From Bacteroidota bacterium (lineage in GTDB: Bacteria > Bacteroidota > Bacteroidia > Chitinophagales > Chitinophagaceae): a stretch of DNA of 64,000 nucleotides. The position numbers and the translations under genes are program-made. Below the pieces are notes generated by a model. The model ran no database searches and was not told where the DNA came from. It saw nothing but the letters and a program-made list of their open reading frames with translations. The stretch lies in NCBI GenBank assembly GCA_018268105.1, contig JAFDXG010000087.1:1-64000 (forward strand). Direction: 5' to 3'. Below are positions 9,484-19,300 of the stretch, in pieces. Position 1 is the stretch's first letter; each line of letters opens with the position of its first letter.

Positions 9484-11976
9484 CTAATTGATTTTCGAAT
9501 TAATATAATCCACCTGCTGCTGCAAATCTGTAGCATTGGGTGATAAATTCTTCATCGCTGTTTTTTGATTAGCAATTGACCTCAATAGTACATTATTGAT
9601 ATAGGGAGTAAGTTGTGCCTTATAAGCGCCTGGTACCTCGTCTCTGAATGTAATAAGCCCATCTATTACCTGCTTCACTTTCTCTGTATTACTAAGTTGA
9701 ATGGCGTAGTAGGTAATCATTTGGGTCATTTCAAACTTTATATCTCCAAAAGGCAATCCATTATAGGCATCCATTACATAATCTACATCTTCCGGTTTAC
9801 CGGCCATTGCAAATGCGTTACATATAGCTACCGAAAGTTTCCCCTTTGCCTTAAACTTCGACAGTTTTTTTGCATTAGTATAAGCGGCAGCAGAATCGAA
9901 TTCAGCAACTGCATTCAATGCTGCACCTGCAACAGTATAGGAAGAATCGTTTACACTGCTTAGGATAAGGTCTTTATAAATCTGCTTATCATAAGAACTG
10001 AGTGCCGTTATTGCATCAGCCTTTACTGTAGGTTTGGAATCGCTTTTTGCCAGTTGAAATATAAAAGTTTCAACCGCCTGTTTTACAGGTTCTTTTTTCA
10101 GATCAAGAGATGTGATAGCAAAACTCCTCAGTTCATAGTATATATCTCTTAATGCGGTTTTAAGCAGTTCCACCGCATCAGTACTATCCTGCATGGCCGC
10201 ACAGGCGGCAATGGCTTCACGGCGATCTACATAGTTCCCTGCCTGTTTATATTGATAAATATAATTAGCAAGAGATTTTCCTGTTTCCTTTTTATCACAA
10301 AGCAATATTTTGTCGCCATCAAAATTTATAAGGTCGGGACGAACGTTTACCGCATAGGTGAAGGTTTGATCTTTTTGATTCACCCACACTTCGTGGCGTT
10401 GTTTCTTTCCTCCTGCATAGATATCAATGGCTACCGGTAAAATGAAGGGTTGACCACTTTGAGTCTGCTTTACATTCACCGAAATCATTTTATCGTTATA
10501 GCTATAAGTGATATTAAGTTTAGGATGACCACTTCCAAAATACCATTGATTGAAAAACCAGTTAAGATCTTTGCCACTCACTTTTTCAAAAGCAAGCCTC
10601 AGCTCACTGGCACCTGCGTTGCTGAATTTATAAGTATTGAGGTAAAGATTAAGTCCTTCATAAAAGGCCGCTTCTCCAAGAAAATTGCGGAGCATGTTTA
10701 AAATCCGTCCTCCTTTTTGATAGCTAACAAGATCAAACATATCTTCCCTGTCCTTATAGTGATACCTTACCAGGTCTTTTTTTGCATCTTCGGGACTGCT
10801 GAGATATTGTTGCATGTTCTGATAATTCTCGGCATCACCAAAATCTTTTCCATACTTGTATTCTGCCCATAGCACCTGGCTAAAATTAGCAAAGGATTCA
10901 TTGACGGTAAGGTTGCTCCAGCTTTTCGCTGTTACATAATCACCAAACCAGTGATGAAAAAGTTCGTGAGCAATTGTGCTTTCCCACCTGTTGCCATCGA
11001 GTAGTTCTCTTGAATCCTGCTGAGCACTTTCCTGATGCAGGGTAGCAGTTGTATTTTCCATGGCGCCGCTTACATAGTCCCGCCCTACGATTTGCGAATA
11101 CTTTGGCCAGGGGAAAGATACTCCGGTTATTTTTTCATAAAATGCAATCATATCGGGAGTGTTGCCGAATATTTTTCTGGCTACGGGTGCATATTCTTTC
11201 TCTACATAATAACTCACTTCTTTTCCTTTATAAGTGTCTTTTATTATTGTATAATCGCCCACACCAATAAAAAACAGGTAAGGTGAGTGAGGCAGGTCCA
11301 TTCGCCAGTAATCAGTTCTCGTACCGTCTGCATTTTTTTGTTGCTCTATCAGCTTCCCGTTACTGAGGGTAACATATTTTGATGGTACAATAAGGAAAAA
11401 TTCCTGTGTACATTTCTGGTTAGGTTTGTCAATAGTAGGGCACCAGGCTGAAGTACTTTCTGTTTCGCCCTGCGTCCATATCTGTGTTGGTTTGTTTTTC
11501 TCTTCTCCCCGGGGATTAATAAAATACAATCCTTTGTCATCTGTAATCGCGGAACTTCCCCCTTTTGGCAACTCATCAGGTTTTGATACATAATCAATAT
11601 AGATTTTATATTGTTGCCCTTTATGATACACTTTGTTTAGCTGGATAAAAATCTGCTTCCCATCGTATGTAAACTTCAACGGTGCTGTTGTTTTACCTTT
11701 TACCAGTCCCACGGCTTTAATGTCCATCCCTTTAGCATCAAGCATCAATGAATCCACATCATAGAAATGAGGTTCAAGGGTAATCCACACTTTGCCATAC
11801 ATATAACTTTTGGAATAGTCAAATCGAGCCTCAAGTTTAGTATGAACAAGGTCATTTATTTTTTCAGGTACTGCACGGTAGATATTTAAAACCCCTGTAT
11901 CAATTGCAGGGGCAGTCTGTGCCAATAAAAACGCAGGAAAAATAACAGGCAAAAGTAAACGAAGTAGGTTTTTCAC
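9484..11976 (-). CDS. M1 family zinc aminopeptidase, exported
   Basis: The 830-residue protein starts at GTG and has a signal peptide (KNLLRLLLPVIFPAFLLAQ). The M1 fingerprints are complete: the exopeptidase motif GAMEN, zinc motif HELFH at 337-341 and the third zinc ligand Glu360 in NESF, exactly 19 residues after His341. A C-terminal alpha-helical HEAT-like region fills about 560-830. It should remove N-terminal residues from peptides in the periplasm or at the cell surface. It is divergent from the next gene on the right, with a 339-base intergenic region between them, and is unrelated to the cytochrome operon it converges with. Confidence 0.93.
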   Translation of the reverse strand: MKNLLRLLLPVIFPAFLLAQTAPAIDTGVLNIYRAVPEKINDLVHTKLEARFDYSKSYMYGKVWITLEPHFYDVDSLMLDAKGMDIKAVGLVKGKTTAPLKFTYDGKQIFIQLNKVYHKGQQYKIYIDYVSKPDELPKGGSSAITDDKGLYFINPRGEEKNKPTQIWTQGETESTSAWCPTIDKPNQKCTQEFFLIVPSKYVTLSNGKLIEQQKNADGTRTDYWRMDLPHSPYLFFIGVGDYTIIKDTYKGKEVSYYVEKEYAPVARKIFGNTPDMIAFYEKITGVSFPWPKYSQIVGRDYVSGAMENTTATLHQESAQQDSRELLDGNRWESTIAHELFHHWFGDYVTAKSWSNLTVNESFANFSQVLWAEYKYGKDFGDAENYQNMQQYLSSPEDAKKDLVRYHYKDREDMFDLVSYQKGGRILNMLRNFLGEAAFYEGLNLYLNTYKFSNAGASELRLAFEKVSGKDLNWFFNQWYFGSGHPKLNITYSYNDKMISVNVKQTQSGQPFILPVAIDIYAGGKKQRHEVWVNQKDQTFTYAVNVRPDLINFDGDKILLCDKKETGKSLANYIYQYKQAGNYVDRREAIAACAAMQDSTDAVELLKTALRDIYYELRSFAITSLDLKKEPVKQAVETFIFQLAKSDSKPTVKADAITALSSYDKQIYKDLILSSVNDSSYTVAGAALNAVAEFDSAAAYTNAKKLSKFKAKGKLSVAICNAFAMAGKPEDVDYVMDAYNGLPFGDIKFEMTQMITYYAIQLSNTEKVKQVIDGLITFRDEVPGAYKAQLTPYINNVLLRSIANQKTAMKNLSPNATDLQQQVDYINSKIN

Positions 11977-12315
11977 GTATTAAGTATTTATTTTAAATGG
12001 CTATGAATGTAATTATTAATCTTTTAAACTCTTTATTAAGAGTATGAAATTTCAGATTTTAAAAGTAACGGATTTTGTTGCAAAAATGGTATTAAAAAAA
12101 GTAAACCACTTTAAATAAATTATTGGCAATCATTTCAAAAGCACAATAATTCTATTAAATTAAACGATTTATTAGAACACAAAAATACTTGTGTGTTTGC
12201 AAATCAAAGTTTTTTTATATGAATGGTATCCGTTAAGAGATTTAAGTAGCTTTGATTATTGAAATTTGATAATTAAGGTAAATGGGGAATTAGGAACGTA
12301 AAAGATATTTGTGTA
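11977..12315. other. AT-rich divergent intergenic region
   Basis: The region separates two divergent genes (M1 peptidase and the secreted 420-residue protein), so it must hold both promoters. It is very AT-rich with several TTTG elements (for example near 12251) and a small CTCTT...AAGAG hairpin near 12030. No exact TAnnTTTG box at the expected distance from either start could be fixed. No open frame or RNA gene was recognised. Confidence 0.4.
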
Positions 12316-13578
12316 ATGCGAAAGACATTTTTTGTATTTCTTATCAGCCTTGCTATGTTTCAGGTTTTGGGACAGGGGAATTACTATATCTATATACAAT
12401 CAGCAGATCATAAACCCTTTTACGTTCGTTCAGGTTCCAGGATTTTTTACTCCTCAGGTAACGGATACCTGGTAATTGATGACCTCAATAGCAGCACTTA
12501 TGACCTGATAGTGGGTTTTGAAGATTGGGCAAATACTGAATGGCATTTTAATTGTACTATAAACGACGAGGATAAGGCTTTTATCCTGAAGAACAACAAT
12601 GGTAAGAAAGCAGAGCTTAGTAGTCTGAAGAACGATGAAAAGCAATCGGGCAAAAAGGTTGAAGTGAAAACAGAAAAAGCAAATACTGTTATGGGAAAAA
12701 AGGCTACAGGAATTGTTAGCGAAGATCCTTTTTCTACCATGCTTGCTGAAGTTGTAGATGATCCTACCATCAGACAACAGCCTGTTATAATTCCCCGCCC
12801 GGGAGATTCTCTGAAATTGGTGAGAACTGCCAAACCTGATTCAACGACATTAACAGTAGTTAATCCTGTAAAGGCAAAAGAAGCCATTGTAACAAATATA
12901 TCAACCGACAGCCAGTCTGTAGCAAAAACTACAACTGTTATTCCCAAAACACTTACTGATAATAAAGTTGCGGTTGCCAGCGGTCAAAATCTTGCTGACA
13001 GTAGCATTGCAATAGCTCCCTTTGCAAAGGCGGAGGATAAAAAACCGGAAACTCTCCCAAAAGTACATGACAAAAAAAATGAAAGAAGAAAAATTGTAGC
13101 AACTCTGGCTGTAGCAGAAAATATGAATGGGAAATACAAAGCAAGTGAAAAACAACCAGATGCAATTCCATTAAAAATTCCCGGAAGTGTGGTATCGGTT
13201 ATTAAAACATCTGTGTCGCCCAAAAATAGAGAACAAAAACGTCAAGATTTAGTCGTACAAACCCCGGATAGTACAAGTGTCGCAGTTGTTGAAAAACTCA
13301 AACAAAAAGAAACATCGGCTGATAAAACGACAACTTCTATTAAGGATCCATCCTCGTCTTCGCAACTCATCAATGCAGCTTTTGAAGAGGCGGAAAAGAA
13401 AAAACAGTCTGGGAACAGTTCCGGAACTGAAAAAACTGCTATTATATTAGGTAACTCTGCATCCATCAAAAAAACCTTACAGCGAAGAAGCAGGGAAGGT
13501 ACAGAGTTGATTTATGTTGATGAGATGGATGATGGAAGTAAAGACATTATACGTATTCTGATTCCGGCTGACAATTAG
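12316..13578 (+). CDS. secreted protein with low-complexity Lys/Ser/Thr-rich region, unknown function
   Basis: The 420-residue protein has a signal peptide (RKTFFVFLISLAMFQVLGQ). A folded N-terminal domain at about 20-90 is rich in Tyr and Phe (YYIYIQSADHKPFYVRSGSR, then YDLIVGFEDWANTEW). The remaining 300 residues are low-complexity and repetitive in character (K, E, T, S, V), as in disordered linkers. A conserved-looking tail reads ELIYVDEMDDGSKDIIRIL. I do not recognise a family with certainty. The layout suggests an envelope protein with a globular head, a long spacer and a short C-terminal binding element. It stands alone upstream of truA. Confidence 0.7.
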   Translation: MRKTFFVFLISLAMFQVLGQGNYYIYIQSADHKPFYVRSGSRIFYSSGNGYLVIDDLNSSTYDLIVGFEDWANTEWHFNCTINDEDKAFILKNNNGKKAELSSLKNDEKQSGKKVEVKTEKANTVMGKKATGIVSEDPFSTMLAEVVDDPTIRQQPVIIPRPGDSLKLVRTAKPDSTTLTVVNPVKAKEAIVTNISTDSQSVAKTTTVIPKTLTDNKVAVASGQNLADSSIAIAPFAKAEDKKPETLPKVHDKKNERRKIVATLAVAENMNGKYKASEKQPDAIPLKIPGSVVSVIKTSVSPKNREQKRQDLVVQTPDSTSVAVVEKLKQKETSADKTTTSIKDPSSSSQLINAAFEEAEKKKQSGNSSGTEKTAIILGNSASIKKTLQRRSREGTELIYVDEMDDGSKDIIRILIPADN

Positions 13579-13643
13579 GCTCTCCCCCAATAATATATTT
13601 CATATCAACAGAAAGTTACGCCAAAGTATATTTCTTATTTTTT

Positions 13644-13651
13644 TAGTTTTG
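13644..13651 (+). promoter_or_regulatory. candidate -7 box upstream of truA
   Basis: TAGTTTTG is an exact match to the Bacteroidetes -7 consensus TAnnTTTG and lies 36 bases before the truA ATG. No good -33 TTTG is seen at the right distance, so the call rests on one box. Confidence 0.4.
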
Positions 13652-13687
13652 CGGGTATTAAAAATTCTTCTTTAACAGCAGAAATTA

Positions 13688-14437
13688 ATGTACAGGTATT
13701 TTATTGAGGTTAAGTATATGGGGTCCGCATATGCAGGTTTCCAGGTACAGGCGAATGCGAATACAGTGCAGGCGGAAGTGGAAAAAGCAATGCTTGTTTA
13801 TTTTAAAAAAGAGCTGTCTCTAACAGGTTCTTCACGAACAGATTCAGGGGTGCATGCCCTGCAGAATTTTTTTCATTGTGATTGTGATTTCGAAATCCCT
13901 GAACAAAAAAAATATAATCTTAATGCATTGTTGCCCCCGGATATTGCAATCCGATCGATTGTAAAGGTAGAGGCCAATGCCCATTGCCGGTTTGATGCAT
14001 TGAGCAGAGAGTATAAATATTTTATTTACAACAAAAAGGATCCCTTTCTTTTAGGAAGAGGTTATTTTTTCCCCTATACAATAGATGAAGGACTTTTACA
14101 ATCTGCTGCTGCAATACTGAAAGAATATAAGGATTTTACCAGTTTTTCAAAAAGAAACACCCAGGTTAAAAATAGCAATTGTGATATTATAGAGAGTAAA
14201 TGGTTGATAGACGGGGATTGTCTTGTATACTTTGTTAAGGCAAACAGGTTTTTGAGAGGGATGGTAAGAGGACTAACCGGTACAATGCTGCAGGTAGGGA
14301 GGAAGAAAATAACACTACAGCAATTCAGAGATATTATTGAGTGCCGTGATTGTACCCTGGCCGATTTTGCCGTTCCGGGTCATGGATTATTTTTGATAAA
14401 AGTAAATTTCCCCGATAAAGTTTGGGCTATCAAATAG
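13688..14437 (+). CDS. truA: tRNA pseudouridine synthase A
   Basis: The 249-residue protein makes pseudouridine at positions 38-40 of the tRNA anticodon stem-loop. It begins YRYFIEVKYMGSAYAGFQVQ, as TruA does. The catalytic aspartate is Asp52 in SSRTDSGVHAL. The family's C-terminal RFLRGMVRGLTGTMLQVG segment is present. Length and order match the usual cytoplasmic enzyme. It is followed after 21 bases by a HupE/UreJ gene and may be cotranscribed with it. Confidence 0.97.
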   Translation: MYRYFIEVKYMGSAYAGFQVQANANTVQAEVEKAMLVYFKKELSLTGSSRTDSGVHALQNFFHCDCDFEIPEQKKYNLNALLPPDIAIRSIVKVEANAHCRFDALSREYKYFIYNKKDPFLLGRGYFFPYTIDEGLLQSAAAILKEYKDFTSFSKRNTQVKNSNCDIIESKWLIDGDCLVYFVKANRFLRGMVRGLTGTMLQVGRKKITLQQFRDIIECRDCTLADFAVPGHGLFLIKVNFPDKVWAIK

Positions 14438-14458
14438 TGGCATTACAAATATTCCTTT

Positions 14459-15040
14459 ATGAATGATTTTTCATTATTTCTGGGTGAAGGTGTCAGGCAT
14501 ATTACCGATATAAGGGGATATGATCATATACTGTTTATTGCCGCATTGTGTTTACCCTATCTTCTCAAAGATTGGCGCAGCGTGCTGCTGCTGATTACAG
14601 CATTCACAATTGGTCATTCTCTCACCCTGGCTTTAAGTATTTATAATAAAATATTAGTATCCTCCAACTGGATTGAATTTCTGATCCCTGTCACCATCCT
14701 GCTTACCGCAGTTGAAAATTATTTTGTAAAAAAGTTTGATGATAAACAAATGTATCTCCGGTATGCATCGGCACTAATCTTCGGACTGATACACGGTATG
14801 GGATTCTCCAACTATCTGCGGAGTATGATGGGAAAAGAAGAAAGTATAATTGCCGAACTGCTCGCTTTTAATATAGGGTTAGAATTTGGGCAAATATTAA
14901 TAGTGGCTATAGTAATGTTTGTGGGCTTTATATTTGTACAGTTTTTGAAAGTGCCACGACGCGAATGGCTGTTGTTTGTTTCGGGCGGGATTTTTGCTGC
15001 AGCGCTTCAAATGGCAATAGAACGTTTCCCGGTTAGTTAA
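14459..15040 (+). CDS. HupE/UreJ family membrane protein
   Basis: The 193-residue protein has about six membrane helices. The family signature is seen in GVRHITDIRGYDHILFIAAL, TAFTIGHSLTLAL and FGLIHGMGFSNYL. Its histidines and aspartate are the metal-coordinating residues of HupE/UreJ proteins, which are linked to nickel or cobalt handling. There is no urease or hydrogenase gene in the window, so its metal and partner are unknown. It is a common stand-alone gene in Bacteroidetes. Confidence 0.88.
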   Translation: MNDFSLFLGEGVRHITDIRGYDHILFIAALCLPYLLKDWRSVLLLITAFTIGHSLTLALSIYNKILVSSNWIEFLIPVTILLTAVENYFVKKFDDKQMYLRYASALIFGLIHGMGFSNYLRSMMGKEESIIAELLAFNIGLEFGQILIVAIVMFVGFIFVQFLKVPRREWLLFVSGGIFAAALQMAIERFPVS

Positions 15041-15194
15041 GTGGCGACGGAGATGATTTTTTTTGTAACGGGCAGTATTGCTGCTATTGAGCTTTTGTTG
15101 CGTCGCACACTTCAGCGCTTTGTCCGCTACCCAGCCAGTAATATATTAAATATTAATTGAGGTATAATATTTTTAATCGGTAAAAAATATTTTG

Positions 15195-17510
15195 ATGAAG
15201 CTATTACTAACAGGATTCGCTATTACATGGCTCACGATCTCATTTTCCTTTGCACAGCACCTCAATAACCCGGGCTCCAATCATGGCAACCGTTTTGAAC
15301 AGTTGAGTTACCTGTTGCCCACTCCAAATGAATATCGTACGGCAAGCGGTGCTCCCGGGCCAAAATACTGGCAACAGCGCGCAGATTATGATATCAGTTG
15401 TGAGCTGGATGAAGCCAATCTGAAACTCACCGGCTCTGAAACTATTACTTATTATAACAATTCGCCCAATCCATTAAGCTACCTCTGGATTCAATTGGAT
15501 GAAAATATTCACGATCCCAATAGTGACAACAATCGCAATAACAGCTCTTCGATGAAGCCATTGATGAACCATAATGAAATTATGGATCTCGAAACCTGGC
15601 GTAAGATGGGAGACTATGGAGTGAAGATAACCCGTGTAACAACAGGTGGTAAGACGCTTTCTTATACCATCAATCAAACTATGATGCGGATAGATCTGCC
15701 TTCCGTATTACTACCCGGACAGAAATTTGTATTTAGTATTAGCTGGAATTACAAAATTGCAGATCGCTACTATCAAATGGGGCGCGGTGGCTACGAATAC
15801 TTTCCTGAAGACGGCAACTATGTATTTGTCATGAGCCAATGGTATCCACGTATGGCGGTATATTCGGATTTCCAGGGATGGCAGAATCTCCAGTTTACGG
15901 GCGGTGCTGAGTTTGCACTCACCTTTGGAAATTTTAAAGTGAAATTGACTGTACCCGACGATCATGTTATTGGCGCTACCGGCGAATGTCGTAATTACAA
16001 CCAGGTGCTCAGTCCGGCACAATTTAAGAAATGGCAGCAGGCTCAGGTAACTTCTCAACCACTTGAGATTGTTACACTGGAGGAGGCTGTTACCAACGAA
16101 AAAGATAAAGCAAACGGTAAAAAAACATGGATATATGAAGCGCAAAATGTAAGAGATTTTGCCTGGACCGCATCCCGTAAATTTGTTTGGGATGCTATGC
16201 CGGTAACAGTGGAAGGCAAAAAAGTGATGGCTATGAGCTATTATCCTAAAGAAGCATATAATCTGTATAGCAGGTATTCTACTAAAGTAGTGGCCCATAC
16301 TATTAAAACCTATTCCAAACATACCATCCCCTATCCTTACCCGGTAGCTATTTCTGTAGAGGCATCAAGTGGAATGGAATATCCGATGATATGCTTCAAC
16401 TACGGAAGAACCGAGAAAGACGGAACCTACAGCGAAGCGATTAAATATGGAATGATCAGTGTGATTATACACGAAGTAGGTCACAACTTTTTCCCGATGA
16501 TTGTGAATAGCGATGAACGGCAATGGTGGTGGATGGATGAGGGGTTGAATACTTTTTGCCAGTTTTTAACTGAACAGGAATTTGATAATAACTATCCATC
16601 GCGTAGGGGACCAGCTTACCTCATCACCGATTATATGAAATTACCCAAAAACGAATTGGAGCCCATCATGACTATGGGTGATAATGTATTGAGCGTTGGA
16701 TGGAATGCGTATGCCAAAGCAGCTACCGGGCTAAATATTTTGCGTGAAACTATAATGGGACGGGAACTTTTTGATTATGCATTTAAACAATATGCACGTC
16801 GTTGGGCATTTAAGCACCCGACGCCTGCAGATTTGTTCAGGACAATGGAAGATGCGAGTGGTGTAGATCTTGACTGGTTTTGGAGGGGATGGTGGTTTGG
16901 TACCGAACCGGTTGATATTTCGCTGGATAGTGTAAAATGGTATAAGATGGATGATCCCCAAAATGCTACGGCTTTGAAAAAGGGAAAATTTGTAAATATT
17001 GGACAGCGACGCAACAAAGATGACGCTTCCATTGTTTTTGCTACTGATGCCGATACTGCACTTCGTGATTTTTACTATTATCACCCCGGGGCGGATGCAG
17101 AACGTAGTATTAGTAAAAGAGATGCACAGGTTGAAAAAGATCCTCAAAATGCTGCCACATGGGCGAATAAAAACTTTTATGAACTTCATTTTTCCAATAG
17201 GGGCGGTATGGTTATGCCCGTGATTATAGAATGGACGTTTAAAGACGGATCAAAAGAAACAAATCGTGTACCGGTATCGGTTTGGAGATTGAACGAAGAG
17301 AAGTTTGCCAAGGTGTTTATTAAAGATAAAGAAGCTACTGCTATCCGAATAGACCCTTACCGCGAAACTGCTGATATAGATGAAGACAATAATGCATGGC
17401 CTGTAAAGGAACTGCCCAACAGGTTTCAGTTATTTAAAGAAGGTCAACGCATTACAAGGGGAACCAGTGCTGGAGGAAATGCAATGCAGGACGAAGCACA
17501 ACACAAATAG
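15195..17510 (+). CDS. M1 family zinc metallopeptidase, exported (second copy)
   Basis: The 771-residue protein has a signal peptide (KLLLTGFAITWLTISFSFAQ). The chosen ATG is one codon after an in-frame TTG. The zinc motif is HEVGH at 426-430 and the third ligand is Glu449 in WMDEGLNTF, 19 residues on. This is the divergent M1 branch in which GAMEN becomes SGMEYPM. The N-terminal domain is all-beta (residues about 60-270). It is not a close copy of the other M1 enzyme in the window: the active-site contexts and C-termini differ. It converges on the peroxiredoxin gene. Confidence 0.92.
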   Translation: MKLLLTGFAITWLTISFSFAQHLNNPGSNHGNRFEQLSYLLPTPNEYRTASGAPGPKYWQQRADYDISCELDEANLKLTGSETITYYNNSPNPLSYLWIQLDENIHDPNSDNNRNNSSSMKPLMNHNEIMDLETWRKMGDYGVKITRVTTGGKTLSYTINQTMMRIDLPSVLLPGQKFVFSISWNYKIADRYYQMGRGGYEYFPEDGNYVFVMSQWYPRMAVYSDFQGWQNLQFTGGAEFALTFGNFKVKLTVPDDHVIGATGECRNYNQVLSPAQFKKWQQAQVTSQPLEIVTLEEAVTNEKDKANGKKTWIYEAQNVRDFAWTASRKFVWDAMPVTVEGKKVMAMSYYPKEAYNLYSRYSTKVVAHTIKTYSKHTIPYPYPVAISVEASSGMEYPMICFNYGRTEKDGTYSEAIKYGMISVIIHEVGHNFFPMIVNSDERQWWWMDEGLNTFCQFLTEQEFDNNYPSRRGPAYLITDYMKLPKNELEPIMTMGDNVLSVGWNAYAKAATGLNILRETIMGRELFDYAFKQYARRWAFKHPTPADLFRTMEDASGVDLDWFWRGWWFGTEPVDISLDSVKWYKMDDPQNATALKKGKFVNIGQRRNKDDASIVFATDADTALRDFYYYHPGADAERSISKRDAQVEKDPQNAATWANKNFYELHFSNRGGMVMPVIIEWTFKDGSKETNRVPVSVWRLNEEKFAKVFIKDKEATAIRIDPYRETADIDEDNNAWPVKELPNRFQLFKEGQRITRGTSAGGNAMQDEAQHK

Positions 17511-17536
17511 AAATAAGAATACCGAACTCAAATCCA

Positions 17537-18007
17537 TTATTTCAAAGCTGTCACTGCTTCTCTCAATGCTGTAAAATTTATTTGTGTACCAGGGTTTGCT
17601 GTTTCTTCGGCATAAGCTACAATGCCCTTGCTGTCTATTACAGTCACACCTCTTTTTGCCACACCTTTTATACCAAGTACAAAATCGGGGAGATACATGT
17701 CATAATCTTTAATCATTACCTTATTAAAGTCTGACAGCAGATCGAAATTAATATTGTTTTGCGCTTTGAATACGGCCTGGGTAAAAGGGGTGTCTACTGA
17801 AATCCCAATAACTGAAGCACCCAGGTTGTTGTATATACTTAGATTATCCCGGTTGCTGCACATTTGTTCTGCACAAACTCCTGTAAATGCAGCCGGGAAA
17901 AAATTTATGATTAAAGTTTTTCCGGAAAAATCCTTTAAGGATATTTCTTTTTTCTCTGTATTATACAAAGTAAAATCGGGCGCTTTTGATCCAACTGCCA
18001 GAGCCAT
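17537..18007 (-). CDS. AhpE/Bcp-type peroxiredoxin
   Basis: The protein has about 156 residues starting MALAVGSKAPDFTLY, with a longer TTG-started form possible. The peroxidatic cysteine is in FFPAAFTGVC, with a second cysteine five residues later (CAEQMC). The AFTGVC context is that of the AhpE group, which reduces hydrogen peroxide, organic peroxides and peroxynitrite with thiol partners. The C-terminal half (GVTVIDSKGIVAYAE) fits the thioredoxin fold. It is cytoplasmic, with no signal peptide. The ATG at 18007 is chosen because the family begins immediately before VGSKAPDF. Confidence 0.9.
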   Translation of the reverse strand: MALAVGSKAPDFTLYNTEKKEISLKDFSGKTLIINFFPAAFTGVCAEQMCSNRDNLSIYNNLGASVIGISVDTPFTQAVFKAQNNINFDLLSDFNKVMIKDYDMYLPDFVLGIKGVAKRGVTVIDSKGIVAYAEETANPGTQINFTALREAVTALK

Positions 18008-18181
18008 AGTATTAATTTTTAAAGTGGCGAAGCTAATAAAAATTTTGGTCAGGCCTATCAGGATATAATATTTCAATTAAGAAATATGACATTCTGACTG
18101 ATGGAGATATTGGTAAGGTTGTTTACCACAGGTTACCCCAAAATTTTTGCGGCAGCAAAATTTCTATAATACAATAACGAT

Positions 18182-18204
18182 AAATTGGCATTTTGCCAAT
18201 TTTT
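18182..18204. other. perfect 9-bp hairpin between divergent genes
   Basis: AAATTGGCA and TGCCAATTT face each other with a three-base loop and are followed by a short T run on the plus strand. The site lies between the divergent peroxiredoxin and GtrA genes, with no gene reading into it from the left. It could be an operator or a terminator-like element. The use is unknown. Confidence 0.4.
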
Positions 18205-18336
18205 GTCAAGTCCGGCCACTCTGACAAGTGTCGTACTCCGTGAGTGGTTTATCCCGACAAACTTAGTTTCCTCGGCGTACAACACTTCAAACCGAACTGA
18301 CCCGGATTTTCCGTATCAGAACCTACAGTCCGGGTT

Positions 18337-18942
18337 TTGCAACCCAATGATAAATCTGAGATTAAACCGTTGTTAAACATTAAAAAAGTAGTATTCAGTA
18401 TCTTGTTCAGGAGATTAGTATATAAAAAAGCTGTTCTTTTGCATATTTTATTATTAACCCCATTGGCCTTGAAGTTTTTTGTAATTAAACTGATTGACTT
18501 TTTTTATACTCCATTTCGGAGGATTATAGACAGGCAAACTTTTAGATATATAATATGCGGGGGAGGTAATACGCTGCTTGATATTGTTATTTATTTTATT
18601 GCATATAATTTCATTCTGAAGAAACAAATTGTACATACCCCGTTTATAAGCATCAGCCCTTATATAGCATCTTTTATGTTTTCATTTATGATAACTTTCC
18701 CTATTGGTTTTTATCTGATGAGGAATGTGGTATTTACAGGGTCAACTTTACGGGGAAGAGTGCAGCTTCTAAGATATTTTACACTTGTGATGGTATGCCT
18801 GCTGTTAAACTATATTTTTATCAAACTTTTTGTAGAACGTTTTCATTTATATCCCACCATTGCTAAAACGATTACAACCGTTATTGTGGTCTTGTTCAGT
18901 TATCTCACGCAGCGTCATTTTACATTCAGAATCAAAAAATAA
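18337..18942 (+). CDS. GtrA family membrane protein
   Basis: The protein has about 200 residues with four helices in the GtrA-like pattern: FRYIICGGGNTLLDIVIYF at the first helix, then ISPYIASFMFSFMITFPIGF, FTGSTLRGRVQLLRYF and a last helix ending SYLTQRHFTF. GtrA-like proteins help move polyprenyl-phosphate-linked sugars for cell-surface polysaccharide. No ATG lies in frame near the N-terminus. TTG at 18337 or TTG at 18370 must be used, so the exact start is uncertain. The gene is isolated, with long non-coding DNA on both sides. Confidence 0.85.
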   Translation: MQPNDKSEIKPLLNIKKVVFSILFRRLVYKKAVLLHILLLTPLALKFFVIKLIDFFYTPFRRIIDRQTFRYIICGGGNTLLDIVIYFIAYNFILKKQIVHTPFISISPYIASFMFSFMITFPIGFYLMRNVVFTGSTLRGRVQLLRYFTLVMVCLLLNYIFIKLFVERFHLYPTIAKTITTVIVVLFSYLTQRHFTFRIKK

Positions 18943-19265
18943 TTTTGGAATAAAATGTTTAGACCAATAATTCCTTTACTTTTTCGCGTAAGGATAAGGT
19001 AGATAGTGCTTTTCACCTGGTCTAGCTTAGTGTATGGTCTAAACAAATTATTCCTGCAGAGGGTTAGTCTGCATGGTGTTTGGAGGTATGCAACAGCCGG
19101 AAAATGACGAAATAGGATAAGGTTTAACAGGTAGCTAACTGCATAAAGACTATTGTAAAGAACATTGTTTCTAAGGATATTTTATGTGGGTTTTGGGATT
19201 TATAAAGAAGCAATATGTGCTCAAGAGATTTTGAATACAATTGCAAACATTATATGTAGTTAAAT

Positions 19266-19289
19266 ATCATTTAAAATATTTTAAATGAT
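19266..19289. repeat. 24-base perfect palindrome
   Basis: The 12 bases ATCATTTAAAAT are followed at once by their exact reverse complement, with no loop. Such a site is typical of a dimeric DNA-binding protein or a cruciform. It sits 11 bases before the hairpin array. Confidence 0.6.
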
Positions 19290-19300
19290 CAGATATTTTC

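Noticed and set aside
12454..13469. Several long minus-strand frames opposite the Lys/Ser-rich secreted protein
   Set aside because: They are antisense to a low-complexity coding region, where poly-Lys codons give open Phe/Ser-rich frames. They have no family features.
15041..15194. Possible transposon remnant between HupE and the second M1 peptidase
   Set aside because: The segment GTTGCGTCGCACACTTC looks repeat-like, but there is no transposase, no inverted repeats and no second copy in the window.
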